From CAYHCE01 sp964355015 (lineage in GTDB: Bacteria; Cyanobacteriota; Cyanobacteriia; PCC-6307; Cyanobiaceae): a stretch of 64,000 bases of DNA. The DNA lies in NCBI GenBank assembly GCA_964355015.1, contig CAYHCE010000011.1:19817-83816 (forward strand). The letters are read 5' to 3'. Positions within the stretch are counted from its first letter, which is position 1. Every line of letters begins with the position of its first letter. Positions 8,965 through 16,633 of this stretch are shown here, one piece after another. A model generated the notes under the pieces. It saw only the letters and a program-made list of their open reading frames with translations, was not told the origin of the DNA and ran no database searches. A program made the position numbers and the translations under genes.

Positions 8965-9816
8965 GTGGAGCAGCCCAGCGAACCCGCCGCCGGCGTTCTG
9001 TATCTGGTGGGCACGCCCATCGGCAACCGGGCCGACCTCTCCCCCCGCGCCCGGCGGGTGCTGGAGGGGGTCGATCGGATCGCCTGCGAGGACACGCGCC
9101 ACAGCGGCCAGCTGCTGGCAGGCCTCGGCATCCGCAGCCGTCTGCTCAGCTTTCACCAGCACAACCAGACCACCCGGATCCCGGAACTGCTCTCGGCGCT
9201 GGAGGCCGGTGAAAGCCTGGCGGTGATCAGCGACGCAGGCCTGCCGGGCATCTCCGATCCAGGCGAAGCGCTGGTGGCTGCCGCCCGCGCCGCCGGCCGA
9301 GCGGTGATCTGCGTGCCCGGCCCGTGCGCCGTCACCACGGCGCTGGTGAGCAGTGGGCTGCCCAGCGGTCGCTTCTGCTTCGAGGGCTTCCTGCCGCCCC
9401 GGTCCGCAGCTCGGCGGAGCCGGCTGCGGCAACTGGCCGCCGATCCCCGCACACTGGTGCTGTTCGAGGCCCCGCACCGGCTGCTGGAGCTGCTGGAGGA
9501 TCTGCTGGCGGAAATGGGCGACCGACCGCTGCAGGTGGCGCGTGAGCTGACCAAGCGCCACGAACAGCAGGTGGGGCCCACGGTGGCGGCGGCGCTGGAG
9601 CACTTCCGCCGCGTCGCCCCGCGCGGCGAGTGCACCCTGGTGCTGGGGGGGGCTCCCGAACCTGCGGCGGCGGCCTGGAACGAGCTGGAACTGCGCGGTG
9701 AGCTGGAGCGTCGGGTGGCTTCGGGCCTGAGCCCCAGCGATGCGGCCCGCCAGCTGGCGGCGGAGACGGGGCTCTCCCGCCGCAGCCTCTACGGCCTGCT
9801 GCACGGCACCGGCTGA
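8965..9816 (+). CDS. rsmI: 16S rRNA (cytidine1402-2'-O)-methyltransferase
   Basis: SAM-dependent 2'-O-methyltransferase of the tetrapyrrole-methylase fold that modifies C1402 in the decoding centre of 16S rRNA (283 aa). Diagnostic sequence: LYLVGTPIGNRADLSPRAR at the N-terminus, CEDTRHSGQLL, ISDAGLPGISDPG and FEGFLPP. The start is a GTG at 8965. A short C-terminal region after about residue 235 carries a helix-turn-helix-like tail (SLYGLLHGTG at the end), seen in RsmI proteins. A small putative membrane-protein gene follows. Confidence 0.95.
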   Translation: MEQPSEPAAGVLYLVGTPIGNRADLSPRARRVLEGVDRIACEDTRHSGQLLAGLGIRSRLLSFHQHNQTTRIPELLSALEAGESLAVISDAGLPGISDPGEALVAAARAAGRAVICVPGPCAVTTALVSSGLPSGRFCFEGFLPPRSAARRSRLRQLAADPRTLVLFEAPHRLLELLEDLLAEMGDRPLQVARELTKRHEQQVGPTVAAALEHFRRVAPRGECTLVLGGAPEPAAAAWNELELRGELERRVASGLSPSDAARQLAAETGLSRRSLYGLLHGTG

Positions 9817-9830
9817 ACCATCAGACTCAG

Positions 9831-10094
9831 TTGCACCGCCTCGCTTTGTCCGTGCTGCTGCGTCTGCGCCTGCTGCTCACCAGCCTCGGCGGCGGCCTGC
9901 TGCTGTTGCTGATCCTCTGCCTCGGGGCCCAGAACCTCGATGATCGCCCCAGCCTGCGTCTCGGCGTCGCCAGCAGCGTCCCCCTGCCGACGGGGTTCCT
10001 GGTGGGCCTGGCCCTGGCGATGGGGGTGATAAGCGGCGGCAGCGCCACCGCCTTGCTGCTGCCCCGGCGCGATCAGGAACCGGGCAGGGAGTAA
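9831..10094 (+). CDS. Small two-helix membrane protein (LapA/DUF1049-like)
   Basis: 87-residue protein starting at a TTG (9831). It has two hydrophobic helices, one around residues 10-32 and one around 52-76 containing GFLVGLALAMGVISGGSATA, separated by a short polar loop with GAQNLDD. This layout resembles LapA/DUF1049 proteins, but I see no decisive signature. Its 3' end overlaps the convergent downstream gene by 22 bases. No function can be stated. The start codon is uncertain because no ATG is available nearby. Confidence 0.6.
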   Translation: MHRLALSVLLRLRLLLTSLGGGLLLLLILCLGAQNLDDRPSLRLGVASSVPLPTGFLVGLALAMGVISGGSATALLLPRRDQEPGRE

Positions 10095-10849
10095 ACGGCC
10101 CCCTCCAGCACCAGCCGGGTGATGCCCTGGGTGAGCAGATACGAGGCGGTGCGGTGGATCACCTGGCTGTCGGGCAGCTTGATCACGCGCTGGGTACGAC
10201 CGCAGTGACGCTTGGCCTGGCGGGGATTGGCGAAGACCACCAGCGCCTGGCGCCCCTGTTCATCGTCGGGCAGCCTGCCCAGTTCAGGGAAATCGTGGAG
10301 CGGGCGGGGCTGCAGTTCCACCGTCTTGTCCACCAGCATGTAGAGGCTGGCAGGCAGGGCCGCCCCGTCCAGGGGTTGGCAGGAGGCCGGCGGGCGATCC
10401 TCCGCGGCCAGACCCAGCTCGAACGCCACCGGCACGAACAGGTCGGCACCGGCATCATCGCTGCCTTCATCGCTGCCTTCATCGCTGAAGGCATCGATGT
10501 CCTCGTCGCCGTCATCGCCGAAGTCGTCGGCGTCGTCGATGGCCAGCACACTGGCGTCCGCATCGTCGTCGCCATCCTCGACGGTATCGGGGTCGATGGG
10601 ATCGGGGTCGATGGGGTCGGTGTCGGCCTCAACGGGGTCGGGGTCGGGGTCACCCGCCAGCATCGGCCGGCTGCCCCGCTCCTTCTTGAGCTGCTCGTAG
10701 AGGGCCGGATCCAGAGCTGCCTTCACCACCCGGGTGACGGTGTTGGGGCTGCAGCCGAAGCCATCGGCCAGGGCGGTGCTCGATGCCCCTCCCCGCCAGC
10801 GTTCCACGAGCTCCTGTTTCTGGGCGTCGCTGAGCCGGGAGGCCGCCAT
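10073..10849 (-). CDS. HTH-domain protein with long acidic Asp/Pro-rich linker
   Basis: 258-residue protein in three parts. Residues 1-45 (SRLSDAQKQELVERWRGG, then SSTALADGFGCSPNTVTRVV) form a Hin/transposase-type helix-turn-helix. Residues ~60-130 are an extremely acidic low-complexity linker with DPDPVEADTDPIDPD-type repeats. Residues ~135-258 are a conserved-looking domain ending LVLEGAVYSLPGS. The ATG at 10849 is chosen because a longer frame would run through tRNA-Arg. The HTH suggests a DNA-binding or regulatory role; the C-terminal domain is not recognised. It is divergent from the tRNA gene 41 bases away. Confidence 0.8.
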   Translation of the reverse strand: MAASRLSDAQKQELVERWRGGASSTALADGFGCSPNTVTRVVKAALDPALYEQLKKERGSRPMLAGDPDPDPVEADTDPIDPDPIDPDTVEDGDDDADASVLAIDDADDFGDDGDEDIDAFSDEGSDEGSDDAGADLFVPVAFELGLAAEDRPPASCQPLDGAALPASLYMLVDKTVELQPRPLHDFPELGRLPDDEQGRQALVVFANPRQAKRHCGRTQRVIKLPDSQVIHRTASYLLTQGITRLVLEGAVYSLPGS

Positions 10850-10890
10850 GGAGCAAAGTCGCGCAGCCACCCATCCTAGGCTGGCTTTGT

Positions 10891-10964
10891 GGGCCGTTAG
10901 CTCAGCCGGATAGAGCATGCGACTTCTAATCGCACGGTCGCTGGTTCGAATCCAGCACGGCCCG
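10891..10964 (+). tRNA. tRNA-Arg (anticodon TCT)
   Basis: Seventy-four-nucleotide cloverleaf. Acceptor stem GGGCCGT pairs with ACGGCCC, with discriminator G at 10964. The anticodon arm TGCGA-CTTCTAA-TCGCA gives anticodon TCT at 10925-10927. The T-arm is CTGGTTCGAATCCAG. CCA is not encoded. It may mark an insertion site, because the genes to its right are variable-type. Confidence 0.97.
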
Positions 10965-11413
10965 TTCAACATTCAAGGCTCAGACAGGCTTTTCTGTCGT
11001 TCGGCGCAAGAGTCTGCGCAGCGCAGACTGCCGCCCCACAGCCAAACCCGGGACACCAGGCTGGATGGAGACCCTCCGCCAGGCCATCAAGCGACGGCAC
11101 GGTTGCGGCTGGCCCGACGACCGTGATCGTTGCGGCCGAGGGGACGACGTGCTGCCCCGGCAGATCCCCGAGCCAACCGGGCAAGCCTCGACGCTGAGCG
11201 CCTGCGTGGCGGCTGCGGTGCTGCGGTGAGATGCGGGCCTCGAGTCGGCGGCGCTTTGTCCAGTCACAGAGCCGCAGGTGTCCGAACCTGCTGAGTCTCC
11301 CGGAATCCGATCCGGGGGAGGGGATCACCGGGCCAGGGCCTCCGCAGCCAGGGCGGTGGGGTTGCCACCCTTGTGGACCGCCGATACCATTTGACGACTG
11401 CTACGTGGAGAGC
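10965..11413. other. Gene-free stretch downstream of tRNA-Arg
   Basis: About 450 bases with no convincing gene on either strand. The one structured item is a 19-base perfect palindrome with a single central base, AGTCTGCGC-A-GCGCAGACT, at 11011-11029. It probably also contains the promoter of the repeat protein that begins at 11414. I recognise no protein fragment here. Confidence 0.5.
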
Positions 11414-12535
11414 ATGGCAGACCTCGCTGAATTCACCTTCACAGATAAATCCGATCTGGCCGCATCACGTACGGATGGATGGGTCGTCAACCCTGGAATT
11501 CAGGTCGACACCTTAGGTGGCAACGACAGCATCACGGGCAGCAGCATTAGCTCCAGAGGGATCTACAACCTCAACGGCACGATCAATACCGGCATCGGCG
11601 ACGACAGCATCACGGGCAGCAGCCAACTCTTCATCGGCATCAGAAACACCGGCACGATCACTACCGGCGAGGGCAGCGACAGCATCACGGGCAGCAGCAG
11701 CAGCAGCAGCAGCAGCAGCCGCAACCCCGGCATCTCCAACAGCGGCACGATCGATACCGGCGACGGCAACGACAGCATCACGGGCAGCAGCGTCATCTAC
11801 CCCGGCATCTTCAACAACGGCACGATCGATACCGGCAGCGGCGACGACAGCATCACGGGCAGCGGCGGCGACGGCAGCAGCAGCACCGGCATCTACAACG
11901 TCAAAACGATCGATACCGGCGCCGGCGACGACAGCATCACGGGCAGCAGCACAGGCTCCATAGGCATCTACAACACCCCCTTCAGCCTCATCGTTACCGG
12001 CGACGGCAACGACAGCATCACGGGCAGCGGCGGCGGGGACAGCAGCACCCCCGGCATCTACAACTTCGGCAGGATCGATACCGGCGCCGGCAACGACAGC
12101 ATCACGGGCAGCGGCGGCGGCATCTGCAACACCGCCGGCGGCACGATCGATACCGGCGAGGGCAACGACATCATCACGGGCAGCAGCGGCAGCGGCGACC
12201 CCGGCATCTACAACATCGCCGGCGGCACAATTGATACCGGTGCCGGCAACGACATCGTTGATGCTCTTATTGGTGGGTTTAGCGGAAAGGGCATCACGAA
12301 CCTTGGTGCCGGTGACGACAACCTGAAAGGCTTCGGATCTGGGACGTTTAATGGTGGCGATGATCTGGATACGTTGACCTTTGATCCAGGTACCTACACA
12401 ATCTCAGACATAGGCAGCGGCTCCTATCTGATTGGAGACGCGATGACCGTTTCCGACTTTGAAGCCTTCGGGCAGGGCGCTGATCAAAGCGATTTCCTCC
12501 TGGCTGCAGCAGCTGGATCAGTGACGTTCAGCTGA
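11414..12535 (+). CDS. RTX-like tandem-repeat protein, probably secreted
   Basis: 373-residue acidic Gly/Ser/Asp/Asn-rich protein built from about ten tandem units of ~25-30 residues. The unit reads roughly GIYN-x-GTIDTG-x-GDDSITGSS. The TGDGNDSITG part fits the GGxGxDxxx calcium-binding nonapeptide of RTX/hemolysin-type proteins, and the GI-x-N-x-GTI part suggests a parallel beta-roll or helix. There is no N-terminal signal peptide, as expected for type I secretion with a C-terminal signal. The C-terminal ~90 residues (from the NLGAGDDNLKGFGSG segment) are non-repetitive. The start at 11414 follows a GGAG 4 bases upstream. No T1SS genes are in the window. Function is unknown; adhesin or surface layer are guesses. 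Confidence 0.82.
   Translation: MADLAEFTFTDKSDLAASRTDGWVVNPGIQVDTLGGNDSITGSSISSRGIYNLNGTINTGIGDDSITGSSQLFIGIRNTGTITTGEGSDSITGSSSSSSSSSRNPGISNSGTIDTGDGNDSITGSSVIYPGIFNNGTIDTGSGDDSITGSGGDGSSSTGIYNVKTIDTGAGDDSITGSSTGSIGIYNTPFSLIVTGDGNDSITGSGGGDSSTPGIYNFGRIDTGAGNDSITGSGGGICNTAGGTIDTGEGNDIITGSSGSGDPGIYNIAGGTIDTGAGNDIVDALIGGFSGKGITNLGAGDDNLKGFGSGTFNGGDDLDTLTFDPGTYTISDIGSGSYLIGDAMTVSDFEAFGQGADQSDFLLAAAAGSVTFS
11513..12250 (+). repeat. Coding tandem repeats, ~75-90 base units
   Basis: The units share the 18-base core GACAGCATCACGGGCAGC, conserved almost exactly at DNA level in eight or more copies (first near 11525, last intact copy near 12100). Later units drift to GACATCATCACGGGCAGC and GACATCGTTGATGC. 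Synonymous-site conservation points to recent duplication or gene conversion. Confidence 0.85.
11692..11718 (+). repeat. (CAG/AGC)9 microsatellite within the repeat protein
   Basis: Nine CAG units in a row, read as AGC serine codons, giving a run of nine serines. Such runs are prone to slippage. Because the unit is 3 bases, length changes would alter the serine tract without breaking the frame. Confidence 0.9.
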
Positions 12536-12585
12536 TGGCAGCTGAGATCAATTCTCCATCTGAGAACGCACCCACCCCCGGCGGC

Positions 12586-12771
12586 TCAGAGCTCGCTGCG
12601 ATTTCTCGCTGCGGCCTTGCGTGAGCCGATCGCGTACCCAAGCCACACCCCGAGCCCCAGCACGCCAAGGGCCAGCAGCACCAGAGGCAGAGGATTGCGG
12701 CCGATCCTGTGAAACATCCCCGCGAACAGGAAGCTCGCTGTAGCCAGTTGTGCCAGCAGAACGGTAGGCAT
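12586..12771 (-). CDS. Small membrane protein, hypothetical
   Basis: 61-residue protein MPTVLLAQLATASFLFAGMF... with an N-terminal hydrophobic segment (~3-20) and a strong transmembrane helix (LVLLALGVLGLGVWLGYAIG, ~30-49). A basic tail rich in Arg/Lys follows. The ATG at 12771 is the only reasonable start. It is convergent with the repeat protein 50 bases away. I do not recognise a family. The helices and plausible start favour a real gene. Confidence 0.5.
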   Translation of the reverse strand: MPTVLLAQLATASFLFAGMFHRIGRNPLPLVLLALGVLGLGVWLGYAIGSRKAAARNRSEL

Positions 12772-13248
12772 CAGCTCGCCCTCAGCTCCTTGAAAGAGTG
12801 GAACAGATCCGCACGGATCCTACTCATCTGAAACAGCCCTGCCTACCCCGTCCTGCCGGCGCCTCCCCCGGGACGGGCGGCTCCTGAACCAGTTACGAAC
12901 GGCCAGCCGACACCGAAACCATGAGCCGCTCTGCGATCCCCCTCAGCTGGCAGCGACCTTCCTGCGTCGGTCGCTTTCTGGTGCTGGCCTTTCTGCGCAA
13001 TGACCCCGTGGATCGGCCTGTGCGGTGCGTTGATCCTCACCACTGGCATGGGCGCTGGGATGCTTCATGGGTCGTCCAGCAAGGGGAGATGGGGCTGCCC
13101 GGTGCTGCTGGTCCCGGCAGGGCCGGAGCAATCCGGGGGCCTTCTTTACAGCGCGTAACGTCCGCCACGGTGACAGGCAGAGCCACTACACACTCATGTA
13201 AGGGGAACGCGATAGAGCACCATCGACCGCCAAAACAGGTATGCCGAC
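12772..13248. other. Gene-poor stretch with one possible micro-ORF
   Basis: About 480 bases with no secure gene. A plus-strand reading frame at 13000-13158 (52 residues, N-terminus MTPWIGLCGALILTTGMGAG) looks like a short membrane peptide, but it lacks a clear ribosome-binding site and I would not annotate it. Other frames here have shifting, Arg/Pro-rich composition typical of chance reading frames in GC-rich DNA. Confidence 0.4.
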
Positions 13249-13473
13249 ATGAGCGACGATGAGGTCAGGTGGCCCAGGGATCTCCGGAATCTGGAATCGG
13301 TCGCCACAACTCTGCTGGAGCAATACCAGGAACGGCTTCGCATCCTGGCCGTGCGCACGGCGGCCACGGAGCGGCTGGCGGCGGAAACACTCAAACGGCT
13401 GCAGATGGACAACCGCGCCATCCTTCTGGAACTGGAACGGCTTGAGCGCGACAACCGCTCGCTGCTTACCTAG
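13249..13473 (+). CDS. Small coiled-coil protein, hypothetical
   Basis: 74-residue highly charged protein, MSDDEVRWPRDLRNLESVAT..., predicted almost entirely helical, with a Leu-rich heptad pattern in AAETLKRLQMDNRAILLELE. There is no membrane segment, no cysteine and no family I recognise. An ATG with modest spacing to upstream purines supports the start. It ends 26 bases before the convergent desaturase stop. Confidence 0.5.
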   Translation: MSDDEVRWPRDLRNLESVATTLLEQYQERLRILAVRTAATERLAAETLKRLQMDNRAILLELERLERDNRSLLT

Positions 13474-13499
13474 CCCCGCCGGCAGCCGGAACGGCCCCT

Positions 13500-14378
13500 T
13501 CAGGGGCGGGCCTGAGCCAGCAGCGCCTGCCTGCTGGGGAGGCGAAGGCGATCGGCCCAGCCACAGCGTTCGAGCAGCTGAATGAAGCGATAGGTGGGAT
13601 CGGGCAGCCTGCGCAGCTGGCCCCGCCGCACGGTGAAGCCCTGACAGGCCGAGCTCCGGCAGGCGTGGTGCAGGTTGTGCCAGCCCTCGCCGAGGGTCAG
13701 CAGCGCCACCCAGCGGTTGTTGCGGCTGTGATCCTGCGTCAGGAAGGGCTGATCGCCGGCCAGGTGGGCCACCGAGTTCACGCTGGCCACCGCATGGAAC
13801 AGCAGGGTGTTGCTCAGGCAGAAGGCCGCCACCCAGGTCCAGCCGCCCAGGGCATAGGAGAGGACGCCGAGACCGATCAGGGGCAGGAAGTGGAGGCGGT
13901 CGATCAGACGCAGCACCGGATCCGCCTCCACATCGGCCGGCAGGGACTCGGGGAAGAAGGAGGAGTCCAGCAACCAGCCCACCTGGGAGCGCCAGAAACC
14001 CCGCCAGCCCGCCACTGGCAGCAGGGGCGTGTGCGGATCGCGCTCGGTGTCCACATGGCGGTGGTGGGCCTGGTGGTGGGCCTTCCACCAGCTGGGCCCC
14101 ATCTGGCCCGCCGAGGCCCCCACCAGGGAGCCGATCCAGAGCACGGGCTTCGGAGCCCTGTAGCTGCGGTGGGTGAGCAGCCGGTGGTAGATCGCCGTGG
14201 TGGCGAGCATCCGGATCAGGTAGAGCCCGAAGGCCCAGAAGGCCGACCCGAGCGTGAGGCCGGTGACCGCCAGCAGCAGGCAACCGAGGTGAGAGAGCAG
14301 GATGAAGACCGGTCCCAGGGCGTGGAGGAAGCGGATCTGACCGGTGTACAGGGTGATGGTCTGTGAAGTGATCTTCAA
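13500..14378 (-). CDS. Membrane fatty-acid (acyl) desaturase
   Basis: Di-iron integral-membrane desaturase (292 aa) of the DesC/delta-9 acyl-lipid type. It introduces a double bond into membrane fatty acids. All three histidine boxes are present: HRLLTH (65-70), HHQAHH (101-106) and HNLHH (234-238). Hydrophobic segments flank them. The start is a TTG at 14378, giving MKITSQTITLYTG; no ATG or GTG is available in a sensible position. A 15-bp perfect inverted repeat sits just upstream, between this gene and hoxE. Regiospecificity (delta-9 or other) cannot be told from sequence alone. Confidence 0.88.
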   Translation of the reverse strand: MKITSQTITLYTGQIRFLHALGPVFILLSHLGCLLLAVTGLTLGSAFWAFGLYLIRMLATTAIYHRLLTHRSYRAPKPVLWIGSLVGASAGQMGPSWWKAHHQAHHRHVDTERDPHTPLLPVAGWRGFWRSQVGWLLDSSFFPESLPADVEADPVLRLIDRLHFLPLIGLGVLSYALGGWTWVAAFCLSNTLLFHAVASVNSVAHLAGDQPFLTQDHSRNNRWVALLTLGEGWHNLHHACRSSACQGFTVRRGQLRRLPDPTYRFIQLLERCGWADRLRLPSRQALLAQARP

Positions 14379-14391
14379 GCTAAACGGCCCA

Positions 14392-14425
14392 CCGCCTGAG
14401 CCGGGATCTCTCCCGGCTCAGGCGG
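14392..14425. promoter_or_regulatory. Perfect 15-bp inverted repeat between desaturase and hoxE
   Basis: CCGCCTGAGCCGGGA (14392-14406), a TCTC loop, then TCCCGGCTCAGGCGG (14411-14425). It starts 14 bases upstream of the desaturase start and ends 76 bases before hoxE. There is no T-tract on either side, so it is not a typical terminator. It could be a 5'-UTR hairpin of the desaturase mRNA or an operator. Confidence 0.7.
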
Positions 14426-14501
14426 TTCACGAAGAAAGTCCCGCGCCACGGCCCCGCCGGCCGGCCCTTCCTACGCTGCAACCAAGCGAAGCCCTCGCTC
14501 C

Positions 14502-15023
14502 ATGGCCGACGCCACTCTGGCGCGCACGCCGGTCCCCGGTCCAGCCTCCCCGCCCTCCAGGGACACCGGGAGCTTCGCGGCGCTGGAGCCCCTGTTGCGG
14601 CGGCACCACCATCGCTCCGACAGCCTGATCGAGGTGCTGCACCAGGCGCAGGAGCTCTACGGCTACCTCAGCGATCCTCTGCTGCGCCACGTGGCCACCA
14701 GCCTGGACCTTCCGCTGAGCCGGGTGCTCGGCACGGCCAGCTTCTATCACCTGTTCCGTTTCCGGCCGGCGGCGCTGCACAGCTGCATCGTCTGTACCGG
14801 CACCGCCTGCGAGGTGAAGGGCTCAGCGCGGCTGATCGTGGCGTTGGAGCGGGAGTACGGGATCCGGATCGGCACCGCCCGCGCCGATGGATCGCTGAGC
14901 CTGGGGGCGGTGCGCTGCCTGGGCACCTGCAGCGGGGCGCCGGTGGTGGTGATCGACGGCGTCGTGCGCCGCCACCAGAGCGAAGCCTCCCTGCTGGCCG
15001 CGGTGCGGGAGCTGGCGCCATGA
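14502..15023 (+). CDS. hoxE: Bidirectional [NiFe] hydrogenase diaphorase subunit HoxE
   Basis: NuoE-like [2Fe-2S] subunit of the NAD(P)-linked hydrogenase diaphorase (173 aa), first gene of the hox operon. The thioredoxin-like fold carries four cysteine ligands: C98-x4-C103 in CTGTAC and C139-x3-C143 in CLGTC. The N-terminal half has the NuoE helical segment LIEVLHQAQELYGYL. Its stop overlaps the hoxF start (ATGA). HoxE passes electrons between HoxF and the rest of the complex. Confidence 0.96.
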   Translation: MADATLARTPVPGPASPPSRDTGSFAALEPLLRRHHHRSDSLIEVLHQAQELYGYLSDPLLRHVATSLDLPLSRVLGTASFYHLFRFRPAALHSCIVCTGTACEVKGSARLIVALEREYGIRIGTARADGSLSLGAVRCLGTCSGAPVVVIDGVVRRHQSEASLLAAVRELAP

Positions 15024-16633
15024 CGCTCTCGCCCCCTCCCCTGGGGCTGCGCTGCTGCACCTCCGCCGGCTGTCTCGCCGGCGGCGCGGCCGAGCTCCGG
15101 CAAGCCCTGCTGACCGCGGTGGGACGCGCCGAGCTTCAGGAGCGGATCCTGGTGAGTGGCGTGGGCTGCCTCGGGCCCTGCAGCCAGGGGCCCCTGCTCG
15201 CCCTCGATCCCGACGACGCGCTCTACGCCGGCGTGACCCCCGCAGAGGCGAGCGACCTGATCGCGGCCCTGGCCCATCGCCTCCACGCCGACACGGAGGA
15301 AGCCCGCTCGGCCCCCCTGGCCTGGGCCCCCGCCAGCGGCGAGAGGGTCGACACCGGGCGGCCCTTCTTCCTGCGGCAACGGCGGATCGTGCTCGAACAC
15401 TGCGGCCTGATCGATCCGGAGCGGATCGATGCGGCGATCGAGCGCGGCGCCTATGCGCAGCTGCGCCGGGTGGTGGAACAGCTCGCGCCGGCGGAGGTGG
15501 TGGAGGAGATCCGCCGCAGCGGCCTGCGGGGGCGCGGCGGCGCCGGCTACCCAACCGGCCTGAAGTGGGCCACCGTCGCCCGGATGCCGGGCGAGCGCAA
15601 GGTGCTGGTCTGCAACGCCGACGAGGGCGATCCCGGCGCCTTCATGGACCGCAGCGTGCTGGAGGGGGATCCCCACCGGGTGCTGGAAGGGATGGCGATC
15701 GCCGCCTACGCCGTGGGAGCCGATCGGGGCATCATCTATATCCGGGCCGAATACGCCCTGGCGATCGACAACCTGCGCCGGGCCATCGAGCAGGCCCGCC
15801 GCCGCCACCTGCTCGGCCAGGGCCTGTTCGATTCCCCCTTCAGCTTCCAGATCGAGCTGCGCATCGGCGCCGGCGCCTACGTCTGCGGCGAGGAAACGGC
15901 CCTGATCGAGTCGATCGAGGGCCGGCGCGGCCTGCCGCGACCCCGCCCTCCCTATCCCGCCGAGCGGGGGGTGGGGGGATTGCCCACGCTGATCAACAAC
16001 GTGGAGACCTTCGCCAACGTGGTGCCGATCCTGCGCGAGGGCGCCGACTGGTACGCCGCCATCGGCACCCCCTCCAGCAGCGGCACCAAGGTGTTCAGCC
16101 TCACCGGCGACATCCGCCGCGGCGGCCTGGTCGAAGTGCCGATGGGCACCAGCCTGGCCACGATCGTCTACGAGATGGGGGAGGGGGCTCCGGAGGGGGC
16201 CACGGTCAAGGCGGTGCAGACCGGCGGACCCTCGGGGGGCTGCGTGCCGGCCGATCGGCTCGACACCCCGGTCGACTTCGAGTCGCTGCAGGAGCTGGGC
16301 ACGATCATGGGCTCCGGCGGCATGGTGGTGATGGACCACACCACCGACATGGTGGGCATCGCCACCTTCTTCATGGGCTTCTGCCGCGAGGAATCCTGCG
16401 GCAAGTGCGTGCCCTGCCGCGCCGGCACCGTGCAGCTGCACGCCCTGCTGCAGAAGCACCGCGACGGCGAAGCCCGCAGCGAAGACCTGGCGCGGCTGGA
16501 AGCGCTCTGCACGATGGTGGCGGAGACGAGCCTCTGCGGGCTGGGCCAGAGCGCCCCGAAACCGGTGCTCAGCACCCTGCGCTACTTCCGCCAGGAGTAC
16601 CTGGCCCGGCTGAAACCGGAGCCCGCCCCATGA
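15020..16633 (+). CDS. hoxF: Hydrogenase diaphorase subunit HoxF
   Basis: NuoF-like flavoprotein (537 aa) that binds NAD(H) and FMN. The N-terminal ~110 residues are a thioredoxin-like [2Fe-2S] domain with CCTSAGC and CLGPCSQGP. The FMN/NADH region includes GRGGAGYPTGLKW, NADEGDPGAFMDR and GAGAYVCGEETALIESIEG. The [4Fe-4S] site is ESCGKCVPCRAGT plus a distal Cys in SLCGLG. It overlaps hoxE upstream and hoxU downstream by 4 bases at each junction. Confidence 0.97.
   Translation: MTLSPPPLGLRCCTSAGCLAGGAAELRQALLTAVGRAELQERILVSGVGCLGPCSQGPLLALDPDDALYAGVTPAEASDLIAALAHRLHADTEEARSAPLAWAPASGERVDTGRPFFLRQRRIVLEHCGLIDPERIDAAIERGAYAQLRRVVEQLAPAEVVEEIRRSGLRGRGGAGYPTGLKWATVARMPGERKVLVCNADEGDPGAFMDRSVLEGDPHRVLEGMAIAAYAVGADRGIIYIRAEYALAIDNLRRAIEQARRRHLLGQGLFDSPFSFQIELRIGAGAYVCGEETALIESIEGRRGLPRPRPPYPAERGVGGLPTLINNVETFANVVPILREGADWYAAIGTPSSSGTKVFSLTGDIRRGGLVEVPMGTSLATIVYEMGEGAPEGATVKAVQTGGPSGGCVPADRLDTPVDFESLQELGTIMGSGGMVVMDHTTDMVGIATFFMGFCREESCGKCVPCRAGTVQLHALLQKHRDGEARSEDLARLEALCTMVAETSLCGLGQSAPKPVLSTLRYFRQEYLARLKPEPAP

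Noticed and set aside
11513..12250. CRISPR-like array
   Set aside because: Repeats are in frame, unit spacing is variable, spacers are not unique, and the whole stretch encodes one protein.
12921..13262. 113-residue plus-strand open frame
   Set aside because: Composition changes along its length, has no hydrophobic core or family signature, and overlaps the better-supported small coiled-coil gene.
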